Source of the DNA: Candidatus Zixiibacteriota bacterium | GTDB lineage: Bacteria; Zixibacteria; MSB-5A5; WJJR01 | NCBI GenBank assembly: GCA_036397555.1 | Contig: DASWIS010000031.1 | Coordinates: forward strand, 16,052 to 80,051 | Direction: 5' to 3' | Length of the DNA: 64,000 bases | In this document: one piece after another, positions 56,572-64,000 of the stretch | Layout of the letters: the number at the start of each line of letters is the position of its first letter | How positions within the stretch are numbered: position 1 is the stretch's first letter | Made by a program: the position numbers and the translations under genes | The notes under the pieces: generated by a model | What the model saw: only the letters and a program-made list of their open reading frames with translations | Told to the model about the DNA's origin: nothing | Database searches by the model: none

Positions 56572-57573
56572 ATGGCAAGGCGGCACATTGCAACGGCCGC
56601 GCGCCGGGCGCTTCCAGTGGGCGCGACCGTCGGCGTTTGCGACCTCGGCACTTTCTCCTGTTTGTTCCTCATGGCACGGGTCAGCCGGCACGGGCTGGTG
56701 CCGCTGGAGGAGAGCAGACACACGATCGATTTGCTCGCCGGCATGGCTGCCGATTGTTGGATTACTCACACGGCGCAGTCGCGGGCGATGCGAGCAGTGG
56801 CCGCATTCAGCACGTTGTGTCGAGGTCACGCCTGCGCGCGGTCAGTCGTCGTCTGCACGGCGGCGATCCGATCGGCCCCCAATCGTCGTGCCGTAGTGGC
56901 CGCGCTGCGTCATTCGATCCGGCATCGCGTCATTGTTCTCAGCGCGCGGACGGAGGCGCGGCTGACCGCGATCGGGGCATTATCCGGATTGACGCGCGGC
57001 AGCCGTCCTTCGACCGTCATCGACGTCGGCGGCGGCTCCACGGAGATCATCAACACCGCCACAAACCGGTTTGTCGGGATTCCAATTGGTGCGGCTCGCG
57101 CCACGGATACCTGGGGAAGAAAACTGCCGCGGAATCGTCACGAGCGCTCACGCCACCATCGGAAATGTTGTGAACAGGACATCGCAGGCATCCCCATCGA
57201 TTGTGCCGGACAATCAACGACTGTCGTTGGCGTGGGCGGCACCATCACGACGTTGGCAGCGATTTCCATGCGACTGAAATCGTTCGATGCCGACGCAATC
57301 CACGGCCGTGTTTTGACTCTCGATGAGATCACACGTCGGGCGGACGAGTTCTCGCTAATGACCCGGCAGCAGCTTGCAGCACTCATTCCATTCGATCCCA
57401 GGCGTGCCCGGGTGCTGACCGCTGGAACTCACATATGGGCCGGGGTGTTAAACGCCCTGAACGCTCCAGGGGTGCGCGTCTCTGTGCGCGGACTCAGGTG
57501 GGGAGCCGCCGACCAGATCTGCAGAGGCATCCATCTGCCGGGCTTGCGCTTGGACGCGGTACAAAGGACTTGA
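56572..57573 (+). CDS. Ppx/GppA-family phosphatase
   Basis: This family hydrolyses polyphosphate or pppGpp. The N-terminal ATP-binding region has VGVCDLGTFSCLFLMARV (usually DLGSNS), and the second phosphate loop VIDVGGGSTEIINTA and VGVGGTITTLAAI are typical. The motif usually read SGEEEARL appears as SARTEARL, keeping one glutamate before Ala-Arg-Leu. The 333-residue length suits the short stand-alone form without an HD domain. Activity may be altered; I do not choose between exopolyphosphatase and pppGpp hydrolase. Confidence 0.85.
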   Translation: MARRHIATAARRALPVGATVGVCDLGTFSCLFLMARVSRHGLVPLEESRHTIDLLAGMAADCWITHTAQSRAMRAVAAFSTLCRGHACARSVVVCTAAIRSAPNRRAVVAALRHSIRHRVIVLSARTEARLTAIGALSGLTRGSRPSTVIDVGGGSTEIINTATNRFVGIPIGAARATDTWGRKLPRNRHERSRHHRKCCEQDIAGIPIDCAGQSTTVVGVGGTITTLAAISMRLKSFDADAIHGRVLTLDEITRRADEFSLMTRQQLAALIPFDPRRARVLTAGTHIWAGVLNALNAPGVRVSVRGLRWGAADQICRGIHLPGLRLDAVQRT

Positions 57574-57647
57574 CCCCGACAGCAACAGGCGGCAGATTCG
57601 CACCTTCACCCGATGCAGAGCGACTGATCACGCCAATTCCTCGCCAG

Positions 57648-60296
57648 ATGAAATCCCTCAATCGACGCGCGATCGGCACCCTGATACTGGCCGTGCTGGC
57701 GGGCTGCGCTTCATCGGTGACGGCCGCGCAACTCGGGAGGCAGGTCCCGCGCCACTGGTCGTTTGAGTTCGATGGATTGGCCCATTCCCTTGGACAATCA
57801 AGCACCAGCGATACCGTCTTCGGCTCCAACACAATCTCTGATATCATCTATTCCCCGCCGGCTATCTGGATGGCGACATCGGGCGGCGTCAGCATGCTCA
57901 CTCCTCCCGGCAACGATTGGACCACATACACCGACGAGGACGGACTCGGGAATCTCGAGATCCCGGCCATCGGCGTTTTCGGCAGCGGCGTCTGGGCGGC
58001 GGCAGCGCATGGTGAGGAACGCGAGGGGCAGCTCGTACAGTGGGGAGATGGCCTGTATTTGTTCAACGAAGCGACGGATATGTGGATCGATCGCTCACCG
58101 CACAGTGAACTCCCCGACGGCAGCATCGATCAGGCCTCGGATGCCTTTATGTTGTGCTTTGATCTGGCTGAGTTTCGCGGCGCCATCCTCGGGGCGTGTT
58201 TTGCCGGCGGGCTGGTGATCTCTCCCGACGAGGGGATGACATGGTGGAACATCTATCGCGATGCGGCCGCCCGGTCGGACCTGGAGAATCACAGATTCAA
58301 TGACTTGGGCAACCGCTACTTCTCGGTTGTCGTCGACTCCTCGGTGTCCGACTCGATTGCGATCTATGCCGGAACGGCATACGGCATCAACAAGTTCACC
58401 TTTCTGGATCCGTCACTGAAGGTGACCGGATTCGACATTACGGATTTGTCACTCTCGGGTTCCCGACTGGTCGTCGCCTCCGAAAGCGGACTCTCCGTAT
58501 CCGAAGATCGCGCCGGATCGTGGGTGACTTACTACGACACCGACGGTCTGCCGAGCAATTTTGTCAGCGCCGTCGATGTCAATGGCGACACGATCTGGGC
58601 GGGATTTTCCAACGAAGACGGCACGATCGGAATGGGGCTGGCGTGGTCGCCCGATAATGGGGAGACATGGAATGTTCCCGATGAGCAGCCCGCAGCAGTC
58701 GTCGGGCCCGGCCGTGTCCCGCGTCAGATTGCGGCCACGACGGGTGAGGCCTGGTACGCGTGTTCCGACGTCGGTATTCTGCGCGCCATCACGACCGCCG
58801 ATCCCGCGGAGATCATCGGCGAAGGATACCTGACCGATCGCGAGGGGCTGGCGGTCTTTCTCCAGCAGAATGGCGGGCCAGCCGATCTCTACGTCGGCAC
58901 CGACATCGGCATCGTCACGTTCGATCTCGACGGCGACCCAACGATACTCGACACCCTCGCAGTCGGCACTCCCGCCGACAACATCAGCCAGCGCGTGGTG
59001 CGAATCGCAAGTCAACAGCTTCCCTGCTCCGACACAGCGGAGTCGGCGCTGTGGGCGCTCACACGGGATTCCGATGACGAGGCGGGTCCACGTGACGGCC
59101 ATGCCATTTCCGTCGACGGCGGCGTGGCATGGACGGTCGCGTCGCGTCGCATCGCGCCCAATGACGTCACATTCCTGGGATGCCGGTATTTTCTTGCCTC
59201 CGACAGCGGGCTGGCCGAAGGGAACTATACACGATACGACAGCCTGCTGTTCACGCCCAGTTATGAAGCGGTCATCACGGCGGGACGTGTCAGTCGTCGC
59301 GCGCAGTCGATCGCACTCGAAGTCGGTTTGGACGATGTCGGTAATGACAGCTTGGTCGCGCTGTGGGTCGGGGCCGATTCGGGTCTGGCACGCTCCTATG
59401 ATCTGAATGCGACTTGGGGCGTCGTGTTCGCGAATGCCGATCCGTATGAGTTCGATCAGTTCCTCAATCCGGTCTATCTCGGAGTCGACACGCTGGAAAA
59501 CTTCAATTGGCTCCCGGGGAATTTCGTCCCGACGCTCGCCCTGCAGCCGACCGGCGGCAAAAGCGTCGTCTGGGCGGGTGTGCGCGCAACCAGACAGGGG
59601 CGGTCCACCAGCGACTTTAATACCGGGAGCCGCGAAATCGACGGCATTACCTACTCGCGCGACGGCGGGCTGACATGGACCACGCCCGTTCGCGGACATC
59701 AGGTCTGGAACTTCGCCTTCGACGGCGCGCATGTCTGGGCGGCCACCACACAGGGATTGCTACACTGGGATGGAACGGGTGGTACACCCTGGGATACGAT
59801 GAATGTCTTAGTCGATCCACAAACAGGGTCGGTCATCGACTCGACCGTCGAAGTGCTCGCCGTCGAGGTCATCGGCGATGAAGTCTGGGTGGGGACGGAG
59901 AACGGCCAGGCGATCCTCGACAAGTCGGGCAACGTTCTCGCCGTCCGGCGCACGTTTCGACCGGTCGAGCCCGGCGCTCCCGGTGCGGAGGGGGGCACCT
60001 ATGCCACGCCGGTTCCTTTCTCGCCGACCTTCTCACGCTCAACCGGCGGTCTGCGACTGCACTATCTGCCCCCGGTTGACGGCAACGTGACGATCAAGAT
60101 CTACGACTTCTCGAATAATCTCGTCAGGACACTGCTGGATGACGAGCATCGTGAGGGCGGGCGTCAGTACGATGAGACCGACATCTGGGACGGCCGCAAC
60201 GGCGACGGTGATTTCGTCGCAACCGGCACTTACTTCTATATCATCGAGTATGCCAACGGCGCCACGCACTGGGGGAAGATTGCCATCATCCCGTAG
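57648..60296 (+). CDS. propeller-type lipoprotein with FlgD-like C-terminal domain
   Basis: The 882-residue protein starts at ATG 57648 with an apparent lipobox (LAVLAGC, Cys at about residue 18), so it is probably lipid-anchored; a cleavage after VTAA is the alternative. Repeats of the two-component-regulator-propeller or BNR kind recur (GNDWTTYTDEDGLGNLEI, GSWVTYYDTDGLPSNFVS, GDTIWAGFSNEDG, DGGLTWTTPV), forming one or two beta-propellers. The C-terminus has a FlgD-like Ig fold (GNVTIKIYDFSNNLVRTLLD; DGDFVATGTYFYIIEYANG) as in type-IX-secretion-associated proteins. It overlaps the next gene by 17 bases. Ligand unknown. Confidence 0.83.
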   Translation: MKSLNRRAIGTLILAVLAGCASSVTAAQLGRQVPRHWSFEFDGLAHSLGQSSTSDTVFGSNTISDIIYSPPAIWMATSGGVSMLTPPGNDWTTYTDEDGLGNLEIPAIGVFGSGVWAAAAHGEEREGQLVQWGDGLYLFNEATDMWIDRSPHSELPDGSIDQASDAFMLCFDLAEFRGAILGACFAGGLVISPDEGMTWWNIYRDAAARSDLENHRFNDLGNRYFSVVVDSSVSDSIAIYAGTAYGINKFTFLDPSLKVTGFDITDLSLSGSRLVVASESGLSVSEDRAGSWVTYYDTDGLPSNFVSAVDVNGDTIWAGFSNEDGTIGMGLAWSPDNGETWNVPDEQPAAVVGPGRVPRQIAATTGEAWYACSDVGILRAITTADPAEIIGEGYLTDREGLAVFLQQNGGPADLYVGTDIGIVTFDLDGDPTILDTLAVGTPADNISQRVVRIASQQLPCSDTAESALWALTRDSDDEAGPRDGHAISVDGGVAWTVASRRIAPNDVTFLGCRYFLASDSGLAEGNYTRYDSLLFTPSYEAVITAGRVSRRAQSIALEVGLDDVGNDSLVALWVGADSGLARSYDLNATWGVVFANADPYEFDQFLNPVYLGVDTLENFNWLPGNFVPTLALQPTGGKSVVWAGVRATRQGRSTSDFNTGSREIDGITYSRDGGLTWTTPVRGHQVWNFAFDGAHVWAATTQGLLHWDGTGGTPWDTMNVLVDPQTGSVIDSTVEVLAVEVIGDEVWVGTENGQAILDKSGNVLAVRRTFRPVEPGAPGAEGGTYATPVPFSPTFSRSTGGLRLHYLPPVDGNVTIKIYDFSNNLVRTLLDDEHREGGRQYDETDIWDGRNGDGDFVATGTYFYIIEYANGATHWGKIAIIP

Positions 60297-61278
60297 ATTC
60301 CTGCTCACCATGGGGGTGATCTGTGCGATGGCCTCATCGGTTCGCGCCGATGAATCCGGCGGCCAGGCGAGCGCCTATCTGGAATGGGGTGTCGGTGCGC
60401 GTCCGGTCGCGATGGGGGGCGCGTACTCCGCAGTGGCCGATGGCCCCACCGGGTTCTGGTGGAATCCCGGCGGTCTGTCGCAAGTCCGTCAGCCGACCAT
60501 CGAGGCGGCGATGCGCACAATGAGCTTCGACCGGCAGGCCGGGTACGGTGTCCTCGCATATCCTTTCAGCCGCGAAGAAGCGGCGTTGGCGTTGTCGTGG
60601 ATTTATGCCGGGGTCGGCGATCTCTTCGAATATAATCTTGATGGTGTACGGGGCGATCAGATTTCCGATTACGCCAACGCAGTCGCCTTTTCCTTCGCGC
60701 GCCGTTTCACCGACGAGCACAATCCGCTGGCGCTCTCGCTCGGTCTGAATGTGCGCTATGTCCAACACAACATCGCCGGTATCGATGCGTTCTCCGTCGG
60801 GTTTGACCTCGGCACGCATGTCCGTTACCGCCTGCGGGGCCGATATGTCGATGTCGAGGGGGACAATCCGCCGGAGGTGATGTTCGGCCTGTCGGTTCAG
60901 CGCATCAATCAGAAGTTTCCGTGGACCACCAGCGACTACTGGGTGCCGCGCGGCGAGGGGGGCGCGAGTTTCGAGGAAAGCTTTCCCTTCCTGGTGCGCG
61001 GCGGCACTGCGGCACGGTTTATGCAGGGACGCGGGCTGGTGGCATTCGATCTTTCGGTCGACGAAAAGCAGGGCGCCGAGTGGCATGTCGGCGCCGAGGG
61101 CCAACCGCACCCGCTGGTGGCCATTCGCGCCGGTCTCGACAACGGCGATCCGACCTTCGGCGGCGGCCTGCGGCCCAAAATCAACAAGCGCTGGGAACTG
61201 ATCTTCGACTATGCCTTTGCGATCCAACCCGATGCCATCGACGCCGAGCACATCTTCTCAGTCGGCGCGCGTTTCTGA
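60280..61278 (+). CDS. PorV/PorQ-like outer-membrane protein (first copy)
   Basis: A 332-residue protein with a signal peptide (PSSRRFLLTMGVICAMASSVRA) and the PorV/PorQ family opening YLEWGVGARPVAMGGAYSAV, then TGFWWNPGGLSQV. The rest alternates short polar and aromatic strands as in FadL-like beta-barrels. PorV is a carrier of type IX secretion in Bacteroidetes. I chose TTG 60280, because it gives a complete signal peptide and has GGGGG four bases before it; the next ATG, 60310, would leave a short, weak signal. It overlaps the preceding gene by 17 bases. Confidence 0.8.
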   Translation: MPSSRRFLLTMGVICAMASSVRADESGGQASAYLEWGVGARPVAMGGAYSAVADGPTGFWWNPGGLSQVRQPTIEAAMRTMSFDRQAGYGVLAYPFSREEAALALSWIYAGVGDLFEYNLDGVRGDQISDYANAVAFSFARRFTDEHNPLALSLGLNVRYVQHNIAGIDAFSVGFDLGTHVRYRLRGRYVDVEGDNPPEVMFGLSVQRINQKFPWTTSDYWVPRGEGGASFEESFPFLVRGGTAARFMQGRGLVAFDLSVDEKQGAEWHVGAEGQPHPLVAIRAGLDNGDPTFGGGLRPKINKRWELIFDYAFAIQPDAIDAEHIFSVGARF

Positions 61279-61330
61279 GCAGGGGCGGCCGCCCAAGGGT
61301 CGTCTCATCGCCTGAAGCTGCGTGAATAGT

Positions 61331-62257
61331 ATGCACAGATCTGCAGATCATCATCGATGCGGCAACCTCGCGCTCCCGCTGGGGCTGATGCTATCGTCGG
61401 TCATCCTTGCGACCGCGGCGCAGGCACAGAGCGACAAACCGACCGGGTTCAGTGTCCTGACAATCGGCGGAGGCGCACGCGCCATCGGGCTCGCGGAGAC
61501 GATGGCGGCGGACGGCGACGACCCATTCGTGATCGAGTACAATCCTGCCGGATTGACAAAAGTCGATCGCTTCACGGTATCGTTTGCGCACAACAAATAC
61601 TTTCTGGATACGCGAGGAGAGTACCTCGCCGCCGCCGTGCCGCTGGGACGATGGGCCGCCGGTGTGCGCGTGGGATATGTCGGGACCGATGACATACCGT
61701 TGCGCGATGGACCGTCGGAGCAGCCCCTGGGGCTGTACGGCGCATCCGACGGGATCTTTCAGGGCGCGATCGCCGGACCGATCGATGAACGGCTTTCCGT
61801 CGGCGTCTCGGCCGCCTGGGTGGTCGAACACATCGATGTCGAAAGCGCCGAAGCGGTCGCTCTGGGGGCCGGTATTCTCTACAAACTCCAGCAACGCGTC
61901 ATGCTGGGAGTCGCGTTTACCAATGTCGGTCCGCCGACGAAATTCATCGAACGCGAGTTCAAACTCCCGAATCTCATGCGGGCGGGCACTGTGGTGACGC
62001 TCGCCGATGCCACGGCGCGCGCGGAGATGGTGGTCGCCGACAACGACAACGTGAAATGGCATCTGGGCGGCGAGTACGCCGTCGATCCACGGATCGCCAT
62101 TCGCGCCGGCGTCAAGGTCGGCTACGACACGCAATGGCTGGCGGCCGGTTTCGGCGCGAAGCTTCCCGATGGCCGCCTCGGGGTCGATTATGCGTACGCA
62201 CCGTATACCGACGACCTCGGCACGACCCACCGCTTCGGCATCACCGTCCGTCCGTAG
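61331..62257 (+). CDS. PorV/PorQ-like outer-membrane protein (second copy)
   Basis: The 308-residue protein has a signal peptide (LALPLGLMLSSVILATAAQA), and the family pattern LTIGGGARAIGLAETMAA followed by VIEYNPAGLTKVDRFTVSF. The C-terminal strands end in FGITVRP, with an aromatic near the end as in outer-membrane barrels. The GTG at 61322 is an alternative start. It follows the first copy after 52 bases, so both likely share a transcript with the propeller lipoprotein. The pair suggests an outer-membrane assembly that handles proteins with FlgD-like tails, such as those at 7266 and 57648. Confidence 0.8.
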   Translation: MHRSADHHRCGNLALPLGLMLSSVILATAAQAQSDKPTGFSVLTIGGGARAIGLAETMAADGDDPFVIEYNPAGLTKVDRFTVSFAHNKYFLDTRGEYLAAAVPLGRWAAGVRVGYVGTDDIPLRDGPSEQPLGLYGASDGIFQGAIAGPIDERLSVGVSAAWVVEHIDVESAEAVALGAGILYKLQQRVMLGVAFTNVGPPTKFIEREFKLPNLMRAGTVVTLADATARAEMVVADNDNVKWHLGGEYAVDPRIAIRAGVKVGYDTQWLAAGFGAKLPDGRLGVDYAYAPYTDDLGTTHRFGITVRP

Positions 62258-62325
62258 ACGCTCTCCTCATCACACCGGATCAGTTTGGCGTTGACGACCG
62301 ATGCGGTCGCCGGTTTATAACGCGT

Positions 62326-63201
62326 GTGTTCTCGTTTGCGAGTCGTGGGCAGCGCCCGTTCGCGTTGGCCCTGCTGATTCTCCTCAGCTCAAGCGTTGCT
62401 GTCCTGGGCGACAATGGCTCGCCGGTTGCCGATGCCGGTCTCTGGGGCACGGGAAAGATTCCGGAGTTCATTGCCGTTCTCCTGCTGTCATTGGTCATGG
62501 TGATCGGCGTTATCCATGTCCGACGCCGGGGCCGTCCACAGTTGCGGCCCCTGCCGCCGATCGCAGCAGTTGACGATGCCATCGGGCGTGCCACAGAGCA
62601 GGGGACAGCGGTCATCTACACGACCGGCTGGGGCGGCGACATGTCGCGCCCGACCATCATGGCGTCGATGGAGATTCTCGGATCGGTCGCCTCGCGCGCG
62701 GCGCGGAATGGCTGCCGATTGCTCGTACCCTCGCACGACCCGGTCATCGTCGGCGTCGCACAGGATACGATCAGCCAATCGGCGACCGTCGCCGGACGCC
62801 CCGACTGGTTTGCGTCATCGGATGTCACATTTGTCACGCAGAGCCAGTTCGGATATGCCTCGGCGTTTGCCGGATTGGTGGCACGACATCACCCCGGATC
62901 GGTTTTCCTGATCGGCACGTTCGAGGGTGAGGCGCTGATCCTCGCCGAAGCCGCGCATGATGCCGGTGCGGTGACGATTGCCGGCACAGACTCGACAATT
63001 CAACTGTCGTTCTTTCTGGTCGCCTGCGACTACACGCTCATCGGTGAGGAGTTGTTTGCCGCTGCCGCGATGGTATCGGGCGATGAACACGCTGCCGCGG
63101 CGGTGCTGGCGCAGGACATGATCAAGTATCTGATTCTGCTGCTTCTGCTGATTGGGGGCATTCTTGTCGGCTTCGGTTTCAATCTCAACGATCACTTGTA
63201 G
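62326..63201 (+). CDS. DUF6754-type membrane protein
   Basis: The 291-residue protein has an N-terminal helix (PFALALLILLSSSVAVLG), a second helix (FIAVLLLSLVMVIGVIHV) and a soluble Rossmann-like domain of about 200 residues with AVDDAIGRATEQGTAVIYT, VPSHDPVIVG, GRPDWFASSDVTFVTQSQFG and GTFEGEALILAEAAHDAG. It ends in a membrane helix (KYLILLLLLIGGILVGFGF). The segments IAGTDSTIQLSFF and CDYTLIGEELFAAAAMVS match what I know of the DUF6754 family, whose function is undescribed. GTG 62326 is the only natural start next to the first helix. Function unknown. Confidence 0.78.
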   Translation: MFSFASRGQRPFALALLILLSSSVAVLGDNGSPVADAGLWGTGKIPEFIAVLLLSLVMVIGVIHVRRRGRPQLRPLPPIAAVDDAIGRATEQGTAVIYTTGWGGDMSRPTIMASMEILGSVASRAARNGCRLLVPSHDPVIVGVAQDTISQSATVAGRPDWFASSDVTFVTQSQFGYASAFAGLVARHHPGSVFLIGTFEGEALILAEAAHDAGAVTIAGTDSTIQLSFFLVACDYTLIGEELFAAAAMVSGDEHAAAAVLAQDMIKYLILLLLLIGGILVGFGFNLNDHL

Positions 63202-63224
63202 CGCCTTCGGCCCGTGTGGTCGCC

Positions 63225-63845
63225 ATGCGTGATCGTCTGGCCGTCATGGCGGCTTCCGCGTGCGGCGTGTTGCTGGTCGTCCAATACTTCGTCAACGCCG
63301 ATTGGCTGCAAGCGTCGTACCGGCTGCTGCTGTCGTGGATGCAGGCGATCTTCGCCTTCGCACTCGTCGTCGGGGTCCTCGCCGTCATCCGGGACCGAAT
63401 CGCGCGCGCGGGACGCACGACTGAAGAGCGCGTCAATGCGGTGGTGATGGCCGGCGCCGCACTGGTGATATCGCTGCTCGGGTTTGTCGGGGGGACCGGC
63501 CGTGAGTCGCCCTTTCAGTGGGCCTTTGTCCATCTGCAGGCGCCGATGCAGACGACTGTGTTCTCGCTGCTGGCGTTTTATGTCGCCACGGCGGCGTATC
63601 GCGGATTCCGGGCGCGCACCATCGAGTCGGGCGTGCTCGTCGTTGCGGCGCTGATCGTGTTGCTCGGACGTGTCCCCATCGGCGAGTGGCTCACTCCCGT
63701 GCTGCCGGGTGGAGCGGATTGGATCCTCAACACACCGGCGCTCGCCGCCAAACGTGCGATCCTGATCGGTATCGGATTGGGAATGGCGGCCACGTCATTA
63801 CGAGTCATCGCCGGGATCGAACGCACTTACCTGGGGGGACGTTGA
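63225..63845 (+). CDS. multi-spanning membrane protein linked to DUF6754
   Basis: The 206-residue protein has about six predicted helices (ASACGVLLVVQYFVNADWL; WMQAIFAFALVVGVLAVI; AVVMAGAALVISLLGFVGG; TTVFSLLAFYVATAAY; ESGVLVVAALIVLLGRVPI; RAILIGIGLGMAATSLRVI). No catalytic motif is visible. A GTG at 63216 could start it three codons earlier. It lies 23 bases after the DUF6754 gene and four bases before the next start, so the three genes are co-transcribed. Function unknown. Confidence 0.75.
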   Translation: MRDRLAVMAASACGVLLVVQYFVNADWLQASYRLLLSWMQAIFAFALVVGVLAVIRDRIARAGRTTEERVNAVVMAGAALVISLLGFVGGTGRESPFQWAFVHLQAPMQTTVFSLLAFYVATAAYRGFRARTIESGVLVVAALIVLLGRVPIGEWLTPVLPGGADWILNTPALAAKRAILIGIGLGMAATSLRVIAGIERTYLGGR

Positions 63846-63849
63846 CCGG

Positions 63850-64000
63850 ATGAACGAGCGGTCGCTCATCTTCCTCGCACTCGCCGTCATTGTGTCGGCG
63901 GCGCTCCTGTTGCGTCCCGGGCTCCCCATCGGTGTCACCGATTCCGCACATGAGGTCTTCGAACTGATTGAATCGCTGGATTCCGGCGATGTGGTCATGA
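63850..64000 (+). CDS. start of a further membrane or exported protein (3' truncated by window edge)
   Basis: ATG 63850 begins a frame that is open to the last base: a signal-like hydrophobic helix (SLIFLALAVIVSAALLL), then HEVFELIESLDSGDVVM. It is five bases after the previous stop and continues beyond the window. Only 50 residues are visible, so no family can be assigned. Its place makes it part of the DUF6754 cluster. Confidence 0.7.
   Translation, partial: MNERSLIFLALAVIVSAALLLRPGLPIGVTDSAHEVFELIESLDSGDVVM

Noticed and set aside
61283..61294. Palindrome GGGCGGCCGCCC after the first PorV-like gene
   Set aside because: Twelve bases without a loop or a T tract; too short for a terminator and expected by chance at this GC content.

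Overview
The window is GC-rich, densely coded DNA from a diderm (Gram-negative type) bacterium. It carries heptose genes for LPS (rfaE1, rfaE2), Type IV pilus (pilT), MreC/MreD/PBP2/RodA, PorV/PorQ-like outer-membrane proteins, exported proteins with FlgD/type-IX-sorting-like C-terminal tails, and an exported protein with a double dockerin-like C-terminus. This set, with a DUF3467 protein and a split glycine decarboxylase (gcvPA/gcvPB), points to the FCB superphylum. A Zixibacteria-like lineage is my best guess, but it is inferred from style, not from a phylogenetic marker. I saw no rRNA or tRNA genes, CRISPR array, transposase or phage genes.

Layout. 1-612: end of an exported-type repeat protein. 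615-5552: DUF3467, rfaE1-rfaE2, an M24 aminopeptidase, accB, pilT. 5574-10163: two minus-strand exported proteins (FG-GAP/dockerin-like; BNR/beta-helix/FlgD-like), visibly poorer in GC than their surroundings; the second has a 13-base C tract inside its signal-peptide codons. 10395-17879: a promoter, a 55-aa zinc-finger-like protein, accC, then gcvH-gcvPA-thioredoxin/TPR-gcvPB and a fused ECF-type double ATPase. 17917-30778: a promoter-like element and a PyrR-binding hairpin, then pyrR-pyrB-pyrC running with overlaps or very short gaps into a glycan cluster (DegT aminotransferase, GT-C membrane enzyme, four GT2/GT4 glycosyltransferases, WecA/MraY-type transferase) and accA. 30992-39057: ptsN, mreC, mreD, mrdA, an opposing Tyr/Trp/Gly-rich exported protein, rodA, comF, xerC/D. 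39168-43216: degenerate GGDEF protein, a second GT-C/TPR protein (minus), ecfT. 43231-49588: truA, transaldolase, purB, psd-pssA, purS-purQ, DUF4321, tatA and an unknown. 49634-49706: a 27-bp perfect inverted repeat between convergent units. 49833-53191: CHASE2-Ser/Thr kinase and double-FHA protein (minus). 53292-57573: dusB, larC, etfA, ppx/gppA-like. 57648-64000: propeller/FlgD-tail lipoprotein, two PorV/PorQ-like proteins, and a cluster of DUF6754 and membrane proteins cut by the window end.

How it works together. Most genes serve envelope building: fatty-acid initiation (accA, accB, accC), phospholipid head groups (psd, pssA), LPS core precursors, a lipid-linked glycan pathway, and the elongasome. 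Pyrimidine synthesis under apparent PyrR control is physically joined to glycan assembly, which uses nucleotide sugars. The kinase/FHA pair and the degenerate GGDEF protein give local signalling. The least-understood parts are the 3' DUF6754 cluster, the contingency-like C tract, the Tyr/Trp/Gly-rich exported protein and the GT-C/TPR fusions.
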